From: Paenibacillus sanguinis 2301083 = DSM 16941
GTDB lineage: Bacteria; Bacillota; Bacilli; Paenibacillales; Paenibacillaceae
Assembly: GCF_000374825.1 (NCBI RefSeq)
Contig: NZ_KB895378.1
Span: 79,048-143,047 of the forward strand
Direction of reading: 5' to 3'
Length of the DNA stretch: 64,000 nt
Below the pieces are notes generated by a model that saw nothing but the letters and a program-made list of their open reading frames with translations, searched no databases and had not been told where the DNA came from. Below, one piece after another: positions 17,560 through 25,693 of the stretch. The translations under genes and the position numbers were made by a program. Numbering within the stretch: position 1 is the stretch's first letter; every line of letters starts with the position of its first letter.

Positions 17560-18318
17560 ATGAGCGACGCAGCTGCACCTCAGGTGCAGGAGCCTGTACA
17601 AGTATGCCTGCTGGCAGGGAAAATCATGCTTCAAAGCGGCGCGGAGACCTACCGCGTGGAAGATACGATGACACGAATGGCGGATGCGTTGGGACTACAT
17701 GGAGCCGACAGCTACGTAACGCCAACAGGAATTTTATTTCAGTCAGGGCAAGCGGAATCGGCCAAGCTGATTCGTATCATAGCCCGCACCACCGACTTGC
17801 AGAAGGTATCCGCTGTGAACGACATCTCCCGCAAGCTCGGCAACGGAGAACTGAGTGCGGACGAAGCCTATGCCGCACTCCTGGAAATTGAACGGGTCAA
17901 GCCCGCTTATCCCATGTCCATGCAAATTGCAGCAGCCGCTATATCCAGCGGCTGCTTTACCTTGATGTTCCGCGGCTCCCTGGCCGATTTCCTGCCCGGC
18001 ATCCTTTGTGGCGGTTTGGGCTTTGCCGCTTTTTTGCTATTGCATCGGCTGGTGAAGGTTAAGTTCTTTGCCGAGTTCGTAGCATCGCTGCTCATCGGCC
18101 TGCTTGCCACATTCCTGTTGGAGCTTCATCTCGGACATATGCTGGACAAGGTGATCATTGGCTCCGTGATGCCTCTCGTTCCCGGCTTGCTCATTACCAA
18201 TGCTGTTCGGGATTTGATGGCTGGTCATCTGGTATCCGGCTTATCCAGAGGAGCGGAAGCCTTCCTCACGGCATTTGCCATTGGCGCTGGCATCGCCGTC
18301 GTCTTTACTCTCCTATGA
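17560..18318 (+). CDS. Threonine/serine exporter, N-terminal-type subunit (ThrE/YjjP-like)
   Basis: A 252-residue protein of the DUF1212 family. An N-terminal soluble domain (CLLAGKIMLQSGAETYRVEDTM, the typical conserved block) precedes four to five membrane segments (GSVMPLVPGLLITNAVRD is characteristic). I prefer ATG 17560 over GTG 17551 because AAGGGTGAG stands at the right distance. A TATAAT at 17530-17535 may be its -10, though the -35 is poor. The next gene encodes the short partner subunit; together they match the split YjjP/YjjB form of ThrE exporters. Substrate (threonine, serine or another small acid) is inferred from family. Confidence 0.85.
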   Translation: MSDAAAPQVQEPVQVCLLAGKIMLQSGAETYRVEDTMTRMADALGLHGADSYVTPTGILFQSGQAESAKLIRIIARTTDLQKVSAVNDISRKLGNGELSADEAYAALLEIERVKPAYPMSMQIAAAAISSGCFTLMFRGSLADFLPGILCGGLGFAAFLLLHRLVKVKFFAEFVASLLIGLLATFLLELHLGHMLDKVIIGSVMPLVPGLLITNAVRDLMAGHLVSGLSRGAEAFLTAFAIGAGIAVVFTLL

Positions 18319-18383
18319 AGCTAACCGCGTGCCATGCTAGGATCATTTGACCATAGTCTATCCGGAAGGAGGATCATTGCTAT

Positions 18384-18845
18384 ATGTTCTGGATCATCCA
18401 TCTCGTAGCCAGCTTTATAGCCTCTGCCGCCTTTGCCATCCTGTTTAATGCCCCTAAGCGCACGCTGCTGCAATGCGGGATATCCGGTGTAATCGGCTGG
18501 ATGATATATCTGTTACTGCATAGTATGGGCATGGAGGCCGTCTTCTCAACCGTAACCGCCACCTTCCTGGTTGGCGTAGTGGGGCAGTACTTTGCCAGAT
18601 GGTACAAGGAGCCGGTCATCATTTTCAGCGTTGCCGGTATCATTCCGCTGGTTCCCGGCGGCCTTGCTTATGATGCTATGCGGAGCTTTGTGGAGAATGA
18701 ATATAATCTGGCCGTTCAATTGGCCGCTCAGGCCTTCCTTCTCTCCGGTTCGATTGCCATTGGACTGGTTCTCTCCGAAGTGCTGGGACAACTCCTGGTT
18801 CGGCGCAAGCCACAGCGCATTCAAGTGAACCGCCAGGATCAATAA
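18384..18845 (+). CDS. Threonine/serine exporter, C-terminal-type subunit (ThrE_2/YjjB-like)
   Basis: A 153-residue membrane protein with four hydrophobic segments and the hallmark IIPLVPGGLAYDAMR. GGAAGGAGG precedes the ATG, slightly far at about 11 bases. It follows the longer ThrE subunit by 65 bases on the same strand and should form the same exporter. Its 3' side is occupied by two tandem MITE-like repeats rather than a terminator of its own. Confidence 0.85.
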   Translation: MFWIIHLVASFIASAAFAILFNAPKRTLLQCGISGVIGWMIYLLLHSMGMEAVFSTVTATFLVGVVGQYFARWYKEPVIIFSVAGIIPLVPGGLAYDAMRSFVENEYNLAVQLAAQAFLLSGSIAIGLVLSEVLGQLLVRRKPQRIQVNRQDQ

Positions 18846-18872
18846 AAGTGTGGTGAACTTATATATATGTGC

Positions 18873-19048
18873 GTGTTCAAAAAGTCGGGTTTTCAGGACC
18901 AAGAAGGTTGAATGAGGCTAGGGACTGAGTAGCGGAGCGTAGACAGATCTACGTGAGCAACGGAAGGCCCGGCTGAATTCAAGATTCGACGTCGAGCCCA
19001 CTCCCTGTACTGCTTCGTCATGGAAAGACGACTTTTTGAACTACCTCT
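18873..19048. repeat. MITE-like repeat, copy A
   Basis: A 176-bp element bounded by imperfect inverted ends GTGTTCAAAAAGTCG and CGACTTTTTGAAC. It codes for nothing. It differs from copy B by only two bases seen by eye (near 18985), so the pair arose recently. Confidence 0.85.
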
Positions 19049-19056
19049 TTTAATAT

Positions 19057-19232
19057 GTGTTCAAAAAGTCGGGTTTTCAGGACCAAGAAGGTTGAATGAG
19101 GCTAGGGACTGAGTAGCGGAGCGTAGACAGATCTACGTGAGCAACGGAAGGCCCGGCTGAATTCAAGATTCGACGTCGAATCCACTCCCTGTACTGCTTC
19201 GTCATGGAAAGACGACTTTTTGAACTACCTCT
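19057..19232. repeat. MITE-like repeat, copy B (tandem with A)
   Basis: Head-to-tail second copy of the 176-bp element, eight bases after copy A. Its right end lies 24 bases before the AEC permease start, so it occupies the place where that gene's promoter would be. Confidence 0.85.
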
Positions 19233-19256
19233 ACAGAAAGAAGTGAACAGCAAGAA

Positions 19257-20180
19257 ATGATTGGCGATATAATCCTTGAAGTTGTCTTACCTATTTTTGT
19301 GCTGATTGGCCTGGGTTCTCTCATGCAACGAGCGTTCAGGATGGACCTGTACACCCTCGCCAAAATTAATTTCTATTACGTAACCCCGGCCGTAGTCTTC
19401 CTGAGTATGTATGAATCGGAAATGTCCCCGGAGCTGCTGGGGAGCGTAACCGGCTTCTATATCCTGTATGTTCTGTTGCTGCTGGGCATCAGTCAACTCG
19501 TTAGCCGACGCTTTAAATTCGGCAAGGGTATGCGAGCGGCATTCGCCAACAGCCTGATTCTTGATAACTCCGGCAATTACGGAATGCCGATTAACCAGCT
19601 AGCCTTCCGGGGTGATCCTCTCGCCACTTCCGTTCAGGCACTTGTGATGACCTTCCAGAGCCTGGTCACGTTCACGTATGGCGTAATGAGCGTTCAGCGG
19701 GCCAAATCCGACGGTACATTAAAGGCCGCCCTGATCGGCTTCCTCAAAATGCCCGTTCCCTATGCGCTTGTGCTTGGCATGCTGCTGCATGTTCTGGACT
19801 GGCCCCTGCCTTACTTCATGTCCAAGCCGCTGTCTTATATAGCCGATTCCATGGTCGCCATTGCCCTGCTTACCCTGGGAGCGCAGATCGTCAAGTACCC
19901 GCTGAGACTGGACAGGCTGGACGTTTATCTCAGCGTAGCCTTACGGCTGTTGATTGGACCGGTCATCGGTTATCTGCTTATTGTCCTGTTAGGCTTGAAG
20001 GGAATCCCCGCACAAGCCTTGTTCATCGCCTCAGGCATGCCAAGTGGTGTTAACAGCACCATTCTGGCCGAAGAGTACGATAATGAACCGGACTTTGCCT
20101 CGCAGACCGTGCTGATCTCAACCCTTCTTAATCTTATTACTGTGACCGTACTCATCTCTTTATCCCAATATATAGGTTAG
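19257..20180 (+). CDS. AEC-family permease
   Basis: A 307-residue integral membrane protein with about ten hydrophobic segments and the auxin-efflux-carrier family pattern: SLILDNSGNYGMPINQLAFRG in the first half and FIASGMPSGVNSTILAEEY in the second, each with the unwound-helix Asn/Pro residues. Members export small carboxylates or similar anions; the substrate is unknown. The ribosome binding site is weak (GAAAGAAG), and the 5' region is MITE sequence, so expression may depend on read-through from the ThrE genes or on a promoter inside the repeat. Confidence 0.85.
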   Translation: MIGDIILEVVLPIFVLIGLGSLMQRAFRMDLYTLAKINFYYVTPAVVFLSMYESEMSPELLGSVTGFYILYVLLLLGISQLVSRRFKFGKGMRAAFANSLILDNSGNYGMPINQLAFRGDPLATSVQALVMTFQSLVTFTYGVMSVQRAKSDGTLKAALIGFLKMPVPYALVLGMLLHVLDWPLPYFMSKPLSYIADSMVAIALLTLGAQIVKYPLRLDRLDVYLSVALRLLIGPVIGYLLIVLLGLKGIPAQALFIASGMPSGVNSTILAEEYDNEPDFASQTVLISTLLNLITVTVLISLSQYIG

Positions 20181-20197
20181 TTAGTCAAGGTCATTCT

Positions 20198-20236
20198 ACA
20201 ACACCCCCCTCCGCTGGTGGCGAAGGGGGGTGTTGT
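20198..20236 (+). terminator. Terminator of the AEC permease gene
   Basis: ACAACACCCCCCT pairs perfectly with AGGGGGGTGTTGT around a 13-base loop. The T-tract is short, but the stem is very stable and lies between converging frames. Confidence 0.8.
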
Positions 20237-20256
20237 TAACACATTTCACAGGTACA

Positions 20257-20424
20257 TTATTTGCTATTGCGTTCATGCTCCGTTTGATGCAGCTCACGAA
20301 TAAATCGTTGCAGCAAATGGCTATCCTGATGGCCCAGCCCATGCTGATTTTCCTTCGCAATCATTTGGCCAATTCGTCTCTTTAGCAATTCACTACGGCG
20401 TTCCAACGCTTCACCTTGACTCAA
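20257..20424 (-). CDS. Small hydrophilic protein (55 aa, TTG start)
   Basis: The minus-strand frame starting at TTG 20424 encodes 55 residues with two predicted amphipathic helices (LERRSELLKRRIGQMIAKEN and HLLQRFIRELHQTE). GGGAG lies 9 bases before the TTG. The helix-loop-helix shape recalls small Spo0E-type phosphatases, but the SxxLD signature is missing, so I do not assign that. The frame ends just beyond the AEC terminator. Confidence in translation is moderate. Confidence 0.4.
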   Translation of the reverse strand: MSQGEALERRSELLKRRIGQMIAKENQHGLGHQDSHLLQRFIRELHQTEHERNSK

Positions 20425-20464
20425 TAGCTTCCACTCCCTTTGGATTCTCTCTTCTGTACAAGCA

Positions 20465-20514
20465 GTAGTTCCAGAAAGTCATCCTGGGGCTGTATCCCCG
20501 ACTTTCAGAACACG
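20465..20514. repeat. Mini hairpin related to the MITE ends
   Basis: An almost perfect inverted repeat: GAAAGTC(atcc)TGGGG pairs with CCCC(g)ACTTTC around CTGTAT. The outer ends (GTAGTTCC, GAACACG on the plus strand) match the two ends of the five larger MITE copies. The remaining sequence to 20807 shows no other gene or signal that I can support. Confidence 0.55.
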
Positions 20515-20807
20515 TACTTTAAGTATAAAAGTCCTCGGGGCTTATGGAAAAACCAGAAAAAAACGCTCTATCCCAAGATGATGCAAATTTTCGGCAGTAC
20601 ATAAATTCATTACCTGCCTTACATACATATCCTCTAAAATACTGCCTTATCCTCAACATACCTTTATTGCGATAAAGTTATTTTCCTTATACCACCTTAA
20701 ATATGAGAAAAAGCCGTCCAGGTCTCCTGTAAGCCTCACTAGCCGCTATCACGACGCAGCCATCTTGAGGTATACTGGGCATTAAGACACAAGGAGGGAG
20801 CAGAAGA

Positions 20808-21542
20808 GTGCCAGATCAGAAGACAAGCCTAAGCAATCATGGAATTTTCTTTGATGTAGATGATACGTTGTACGATCATCTGGAGCCTTTTCGCACAGCT
20901 ATGGACCAGGTGCTGCTTCACGGGCAAGACTTCCCGTACAAGGCTGCTTATCAGCGAATGCGCTATTATAGCGACTTGCTGTCCAGTGAAGCGGGGGGAA
21001 CCCCAACGGAAAGCAAGGTTATCGAGGATATGCGAATACAACGCTTTGTCCGCACCTTGGGGGAATTTGATATTACCTTGACCCAGGAACAGGCAGCTGC
21101 CATTCAGAAGGCTTATATCGATTGCCAGTTCCGCATTCGCCCGTTTGAGGGAGCGGAGCAACTGATCCTCAGGCTTCAGGAATTGGAGGCCACCGTGGGT
21201 CTGATTACCAATGGTCCGGCAGAGCATCAATGGAAAAAAATCCGTATCCTCGGGATCGACCGCCTGATTCCGGCGGAGCTGATCTTTATATCCGGGGCCG
21301 TGGGCCTCACCAAGCCAGACCCCCGATTGTTTGAGCATGTTGCCGCCAAGCTCCATTTGCCTGCCGGGCAATGCTGTTATATCGGCGACTCCTGGCGCAA
21401 CGATGTGGTAGGCGCCAGTGAAGCGGGATGGCGTATGCTTTGGTTCAACCATCGCGGAGTTCAGCCCGAGTCGGAAGGACAACACCCCCACGAGCCAGCT
21501 GCCAGCTATGCCGAGCTCTCCCGGCTGCTTCTGGGAGATTAA
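20808..21542 (+). CDS. HAD-superfamily hydrolase (subfamily IA)
   Basis: A 244-residue cytosolic phosphatase-type protein. Motif I is DVDDT (residues 16-20, nucleophile D16), motif II TNGP, motif III Lys in LTKPDPRLFEH, and motif IV GDSWRND. All catalytic residues are present. The helical cap between motifs I and II fits YjjG/YsbA-like phosphatases of nucleotides or small phosphorylated metabolites; the substrate is not predictable. GTG 20808 follows AAGGAGGGAG, so a GTG start is likely. Confidence 0.9.
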   Translation: MPDQKTSLSNHGIFFDVDDTLYDHLEPFRTAMDQVLLHGQDFPYKAAYQRMRYYSDLLSSEAGGTPTESKVIEDMRIQRFVRTLGEFDITLTQEQAAAIQKAYIDCQFRIRPFEGAEQLILRLQELEATVGLITNGPAEHQWKKIRILGIDRLIPAELIFISGAVGLTKPDPRLFEHVAAKLHLPAGQCCYIGDSWRNDVVGASEAGWRMLWFNHRGVQPESEGQHPHEPAASYAELSRLLLGD

Positions 21543-21580
21543 GACAAAGCCAACACCCAAAGGAGGCAATAGCTTTCTTC

Positions 21581-21619
21581 AACTTGACATGATAAATTTA
21601 TTTATATCATGGGCAAGTT
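21581..21619. promoter_or_regulatory. Palindromic promoter/operator candidate
   Basis: AACTTG-a-CATGATA and TATCATG-gg-CAAGTT form an inverted repeat around AATTTATTTA, with a perfect TTGACA inside the left arm. It precedes the methyltransferase-like gene by about 35 bases. No -10 matches well, so this is a possible regulator site, not a proven promoter. Confidence 0.4.
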
Positions 21620-21652
21620 AGGTATAAGTCCGTATCCAATAAGGAGATTGCT

Positions 21653-22171
21653 ATGAACGGATTCCTTTTATTAATTCCTTTTGTACTGATCAGATTTGGA
21701 CTTTTAAGCCTGTTGGGCAAGCAAGCGCTGAGACGTGCCGCATTCTTCGCTCCGCTGATTGGAGGAGAAAGGGCCGCCTACTGGTGTTACCAGATTTCAA
21801 ACCTTCTAATATTGATCTATCCCTTTTTCCTGAAGGTTACGACTGAAAAACCTTGGCTATATGCTGGATTGACAACCTATGGATTAGGTATCTTGCTGTG
21901 TCTTGCAGCTGTTGTCAATTTTGCCAAACCGGCGGCAAATGGCATGAATCTTGATGGATTATACCGGCTCTCCCGCAACCCGATGTATATAGCTTATTTT
22001 ATTTACTTTTTAGGCTGTGCATTGCTTACACAGTCCTTTCTACTATTTGTCATCGTGATGGTCTTTCAAATATCAGGGCATTGGATTATCCTGGCCGAAG
22101 AGCGCTGGTGTCTACAGAAATTTGGACAACAATACAAGCATTATATGAGTAAAGTCAGGCGTTACATTTAG
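21653..22171 (+). CDS. Isoprenylcysteine/phospholipid methyltransferase-like membrane protein
   Basis: This 172-residue protein has four to five membrane segments and the ICMT/PEMT signature: SRNPMYIAYFIYF followed by AEERWCLQKFGQQYKHYMSKVRRYI near the C-terminus (the RNP...EE...FG..Y pattern that binds S-adenosylmethionine). ATG 21653 follows AAGGAG. The methyl acceptor in bacteria is unknown for this family, perhaps a lipid or isoprenoid. It is transcribed alone, with a terminator directly after. Confidence 0.8.
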   Translation: MNGFLLLIPFVLIRFGLLSLLGKQALRRAAFFAPLIGGERAAYWCYQISNLLILIYPFFLKVTTEKPWLYAGLTTYGLGILLCLAAVVNFAKPAANGMNLDGLYRLSRNPMYIAYFIYFLGCALLTQSFLLFVIVMVFQISGHWIILAEERWCLQKFGQQYKHYMSKVRRYI

Positions 22172-22180
22172 AAAAATAAC

Positions 22181-22218
22181 GGGGAGCATCGGCATCTGGC
22201 CAACGCTCCCCTTTTTTT
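22181..22218 (+). terminator. Terminator between converging genes
   Basis: GGGGAGC pairs with GCTCCCC and is followed by seven Ts. The opposite strand also ends in a T-rich stretch, so it probably serves the GH42 gene as well. Confidence 0.9.
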
Positions 22219-24224
22219 CACCGCAATTGCAAAATATCTACGCCATAAGGCTCAAGCTGCAAGGTTCTGTCCCGATCCAGCCCATGAAGCACGCTGCGGT
22301 AGTCCGCATTCAGTGTCACCTGACGTGCCTCGCGGCAGAGATTAAGCACGAACAAGAAGCTTCCGGCTTCCCCGCTTCTGACCGCCACTTGCACACCGTC
22401 GGGCAAGTCAGTGGCCGGGCAATCAATTCCCCGCATCTCGGCAATCTGACCCAATAGCCGCTTCAGATAGGCTTCCTCCGGGTGAATCCCCAGATAGTAG
22501 ACCTGTCCTTGCCCATAGCGGTTGACCGTTACTGCGGGAAGCCCGCGATAATAATCCTCATCATAGAAGGCTATAGGCTCCGCACCCTTCAGATTCAATA
22601 GATCGCACCACTGTGTTCCCAAATAGGTATGCCCTTCGGCATCTACAATTTGATGCGCATCCTGTCCGATAGGATCGTACTCGTCCACAGTCACCCCCGC
22701 AGCGGCAGCCAGCAGCCCTGGCAGCGGCATCATTACATGTTGATTATTCATATGCTTGGCCCCGGTACGCGTAGTCAAGATGAGTGTACCTCCTGACTCG
22801 GCAAAGGCTTCCAGCCTGGCGGCGACCTCAGGATTCATTAAGTACAAGCCCGGCGCAATCACCAGCTTGTAGCCCTGTAAATCCTCGGTCCACTCCAGTG
22901 CATCGCAGCCGATCCCCAGTTTCGTCAAAGCCCGGTGGAAGTCCTTGATATTCTCGTAATAATCCAGGCCCTCAGCTTGCGGTTGAATGCGAAGCGCCTC
23001 TAACTGCTCATGGGACAACAAAATAGCCACCTCATGGTGTGGTTCTGTTCCCTCCAGTGCCTTAGACAGTGTATTCACCTCGCTGCACAATTGCGAGAAT
23101 TCTGTAAATCGGCGTCCCAACACATTGCTGTGATCAATAATGCCGTGCCAGAACTGCTCCGCTCCTGCCAGAGCAGAACGCCAGCGGAAATGCACCACCG
23201 TATCCGCTCCCTTGGCAATCGCTTGCCAGGCATAGGCTCGAATCAATCCAGGATATGGGGCGCGCCATGTCGGGAACCAGGCGCCTGGAGGGCCGCTAAG
23301 CTGCTCCATAATCCAGAATTTGCGACGCTTGACACCGCGTGTCACATCTAAAGACAATGCCCCGCTATATGGGGCCGTAGCCTGCTTGGCCGGATTTGTA
23401 TTCGGATAGTAATCGAAAGAGACCACATCCAGATCCGCTCCAATTCGGTACAAGTCCAAACGTTGTGGGTAAGAGTGCAGATTATGCGTGACAAAATGCT
23501 TTGGGCAATACTTACGAAGAATTTCGATCTGCCCGCGTTGGAACTCCGTAATGGCCTGCCACTGGAAGCGGGTGAAGTCGAGCAGATACGAGGGATTCTG
23601 ATGTCGGGAGCCGCCATAAGGAACCCCTACCTGACTCCAGTCATTGTACTCCCCGCTCCAGACCACGGTGCCCCATTCCCGGTTAACGTCCTCCAGCGAG
23701 CCATACTTGCGTTGCACCCACTCGCGAAAACGCAGGCTGCAAGTATCGCAATGACAATCAATGACCCAGAACTCATTGTCCGTCTGCCAGCCAATGACCG
23801 CAGGGTGATCCGCGTACCGCCGGGCCATCGTCTCCACCATGCGCGAGCCGTACAAACGCAGTGATTCGCTGGTGTAGCACCGATGCCCCCGAACGCCGGG
23901 ATGATGGGTGTTACCGTTGGCATCTATCGGCAGGATATCCGGGGCCAGCTCCGTCAGCCAGCGTGGTGGTGTATTGGTGGGTGTGCCCAGAACGACCTGG
24001 ATTTGATGCGCCGCAAACAAATCTATGGCTTGATCCAGCCACGCGAAAGTGAACTGCCCTTCGGACGGCTCCAGACGACTCCAGGCGAATTCTGCCAGCC
24101 GGACCACCTTCACCCCCGTAATTTCCATCAGCCGAATATCCTCTTCCCAAAGCTGCGATTCCCAATGCTCCGGGTAATAGACGACTCCGATTTGAACTTG
24201 ATCTGATTTGGTAGTTGGCCGCAT
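22218..24224 (-). CDS. GH42 beta-galactosidase
   Basis: The start is ATG 24224 (AAGGGG 10 bases upstream), giving 668 residues, the usual length. The TIM barrel carries acid/base Glu in WQTDNEF (E151) and nucleophile Glu in FWIMEQLSG (E307). The four-Cys zinc site is present (C116, then C157, C159 and C162 in DCHCDTC). A trimerisation domain and a small C-terminal beta domain follow. It has no signal peptide, so it acts inside the cell on imported beta-galactosides or galacto-oligosaccharides. It is last in the same-strand series after a sugar ABC transporter, which very likely supplies its substrate. Confidence 0.95.
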   Translation of the reverse strand: MRPTTKSDQVQIGVVYYPEHWESQLWEEDIRLMEITGVKVVRLAEFAWSRLEPSEGQFTFAWLDQAIDLFAAHQIQVVLGTPTNTPPRWLTELAPDILPIDANGNTHHPGVRGHRCYTSESLRLYGSRMVETMARRYADHPAVIGWQTDNEFWVIDCHCDTCSLRFREWVQRKYGSLEDVNREWGTVVWSGEYNDWSQVGVPYGGSRHQNPSYLLDFTRFQWQAITEFQRGQIEILRKYCPKHFVTHNLHSYPQRLDLYRIGADLDVVSFDYYPNTNPAKQATAPYSGALSLDVTRGVKRRKFWIMEQLSGPPGAWFPTWRAPYPGLIRAYAWQAIAKGADTVVHFRWRSALAGAEQFWHGIIDHSNVLGRRFTEFSQLCSEVNTLSKALEGTEPHHEVAILLSHEQLEALRIQPQAEGLDYYENIKDFHRALTKLGIGCDALEWTEDLQGYKLVIAPGLYLMNPEVAARLEAFAESGGTLILTTRTGAKHMNNQHVMMPLPGLLAAAAGVTVDEYDPIGQDAHQIVDAEGHTYLGTQWCDLLNLKGAEPIAFYDEDYYRGLPAVTVNRYGQGQVYYLGIHPEEAYLKRLLGQIAEMRGIDCPATDLPDGVQVAVRSGEAGSFLFVLNLCREARQVTLNADYRSVLHGLDRDRTLQLEPYGVDILQLR

Positions 24225-24251
24225 AATATCCATTCCCCTTATAATAGGAAG

Positions 24252-24286
24252 AGCCACCTCTCCCTTCTTTGCAGAGAGAGGTGGCT
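24252..24286 (-). promoter_or_regulatory. Hairpin between the sugar-binding protein and GH42 genes
   Basis: AGCCACCTCTC pairs perfectly with GAGAGGTGGCT across a 13-base loop, without a proper T-tract. It may partly terminate, or protect the 3' end of the abundant binding-protein message. Confidence 0.55.
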
Positions 24287-24337
24287 TGCCTCGTATTACT
24301 TCCTGTAAGCCCCAATTTTTGAGGTCGCATTATAATT

Positions 24338-25639
24338 CTACTTCAACTTGTCCCAAGCAGCTTGCATATTTTTCTGCCAGTTCTCTACATCACTCTTACC
24401 TGCCAGGTATTGCTGAATAGCACTGCCGAATTCCTGAGCAACCCCATCGGGATATTTGCCTGCTTGGTGAGCAAAAATTTTGCCTTCATCTATATAATTC
24501 ACCAAATCAGTAGCAATGGGTCCCATATCCTCTGGAGTAGCTTCAATCGTAGTCATAGCCGGGATGAACTTGAATTTCTTCACAATATACTCCTTACCCA
24601 CGTCCGAAGTAACCAGCCAGTTCAGGAAGGTTTTCGCTTCTTCCTTGGCATCGGAGTCTTTATTGACGACCAGGTTCACCGGAACACCAATGGTCACTCT
24701 GCCCGTCTTCTCAACATCATCATTAATTGCCATAGGAAGTACACCGATATTCATGTCTGGTGTAATGCCATCAATCATGGATTGCGACCAGTTCCCTTGC
24801 TGCATCATGGCCACTTCTCCATTAGCAAACATAGTCACCTGAGTATTATAGTCGGTGGTAAGTGGATTTTTGTTGCCATAATCCAGGGTTAACTTCATCA
24901 GCTTGGCCCAATCGGCAAAATGCTGGTTGCCAACGATGGAAGAGGTTCCTTCATTCAGCCCTTTAATAAAGCCATCAACATCATCCTGGTTAGCAAAAGC
25001 AACACTGATTCCCTGGCTGCCTACCAACCACCATTCCTGATAAGCATTAGCGAAAGGAGTGATTCCTGCGGCTTGTAATTTCTTTGCTGCCTCTTCCAGC
25101 TCCGAATAGGTTTGTGGAGTGTCAGTAATCCCTGCCTTGGCAAACAAGTCTTTGTTGTAAACGAAGCCAAATCCTTCAAGGTCAAGCGGCAAGCCATAGA
25201 CTTTGTCGCCTTTGGTAATCGCTTCAGCCGCCAGCGGCACGAGATCGCCAACCCAAGGTTGATCAGACAAATCCTCCAGCTTTTCTTCCCACATATCCAA
25301 TTTGGCATATCCATTATTGGAGAAAATATCAGGAGCATCACCGGAAGCAAACTTTGTTTTCAAGGCTGCATCATAATCGGCTCCCCCGCCTACAGTCTGG
25401 ATATCCAGCTTGATGTTAGGGTATTCCTTCTCAAATTCTACCTTCAATTCATTAAGACCTTCAACAATCTCGGTTTTAAATTGGAAGACCGTCACGGTCT
25501 TTTGTTCCTGACTGCCATTGCCTTGACTTTCTCCACCCTTATTGGTACCGTTTGCAGAATTTCCGCTGCCACAAGCTGCAACAAGTAATGACATGACTAA
25601 TAAAACAGATACCATGACAAGATTTTTAGGCTTTTTCAT
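24338..25639 (-). CDS. Extracellular sugar-binding lipoprotein of an ABC transporter
   Basis: A 433-residue solute-binding protein (SBP_bac_1 type). The lipobox is LLVAACGSG (Cys near residue 23), followed by a flexible Gly/Asn/Ser-rich linker. The mature part has GDAPDIFSNNGY and YGLPLDLEGFGFVYNKDLF, typical of oligosaccharide binders. It lies upstream of GH42 and immediately downstream of two permease genes. No ATPase gene is here; such systems share a housekeeping MsmX-type ATPase (known for the family). The ligand is probably a beta-galactoside-containing oligosaccharide (inference from GH42). Confidence 0.92.
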   Translation of the reverse strand: MKKPKNLVMVSVLLVMSLLVAACGSGNSANGTNKGGESQGNGSQEQKTVTVFQFKTEIVEGLNELKVEFEKEYPNIKLDIQTVGGGADYDAALKTKFASGDAPDIFSNNGYAKLDMWEEKLEDLSDQPWVGDLVPLAAEAITKGDKVYGLPLDLEGFGFVYNKDLFAKAGITDTPQTYSELEEAAKKLQAAGITPFANAYQEWWLVGSQGISVAFANQDDVDGFIKGLNEGTSSIVGNQHFADWAKLMKLTLDYGNKNPLTTDYNTQVTMFANGEVAMMQQGNWSQSMIDGITPDMNIGVLPMAINDDVEKTGRVTIGVPVNLVVNKDSDAKEEAKTFLNWLVTSDVGKEYIVKKFKFIPAMTTIEATPEDMGPIATDLVNYIDEGKIFAHQAGKYPDGVAQEFGSAIQQYLAGKSDVENWQKNMQAAWDKLK

Positions 25640-25693
25640 CCTCTAATTCCCCCTAATCTGTTTTTCATTTTATTGGAAACAGCGGGCCGGGGA

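Noticed and set aside
18873..19232. Tandem repeats considered as a CRISPR array
   Set aside because: Only two 176-bp units, far too long for CRISPR repeats, with inverted ends, no unique spacers of regular size and no cas genes.
22829..24206. Plus-strand frames of 100-130 codons within the GH42 gene
   Set aside because: They are antisense to a clearly conserved enzyme gene, without start signals.
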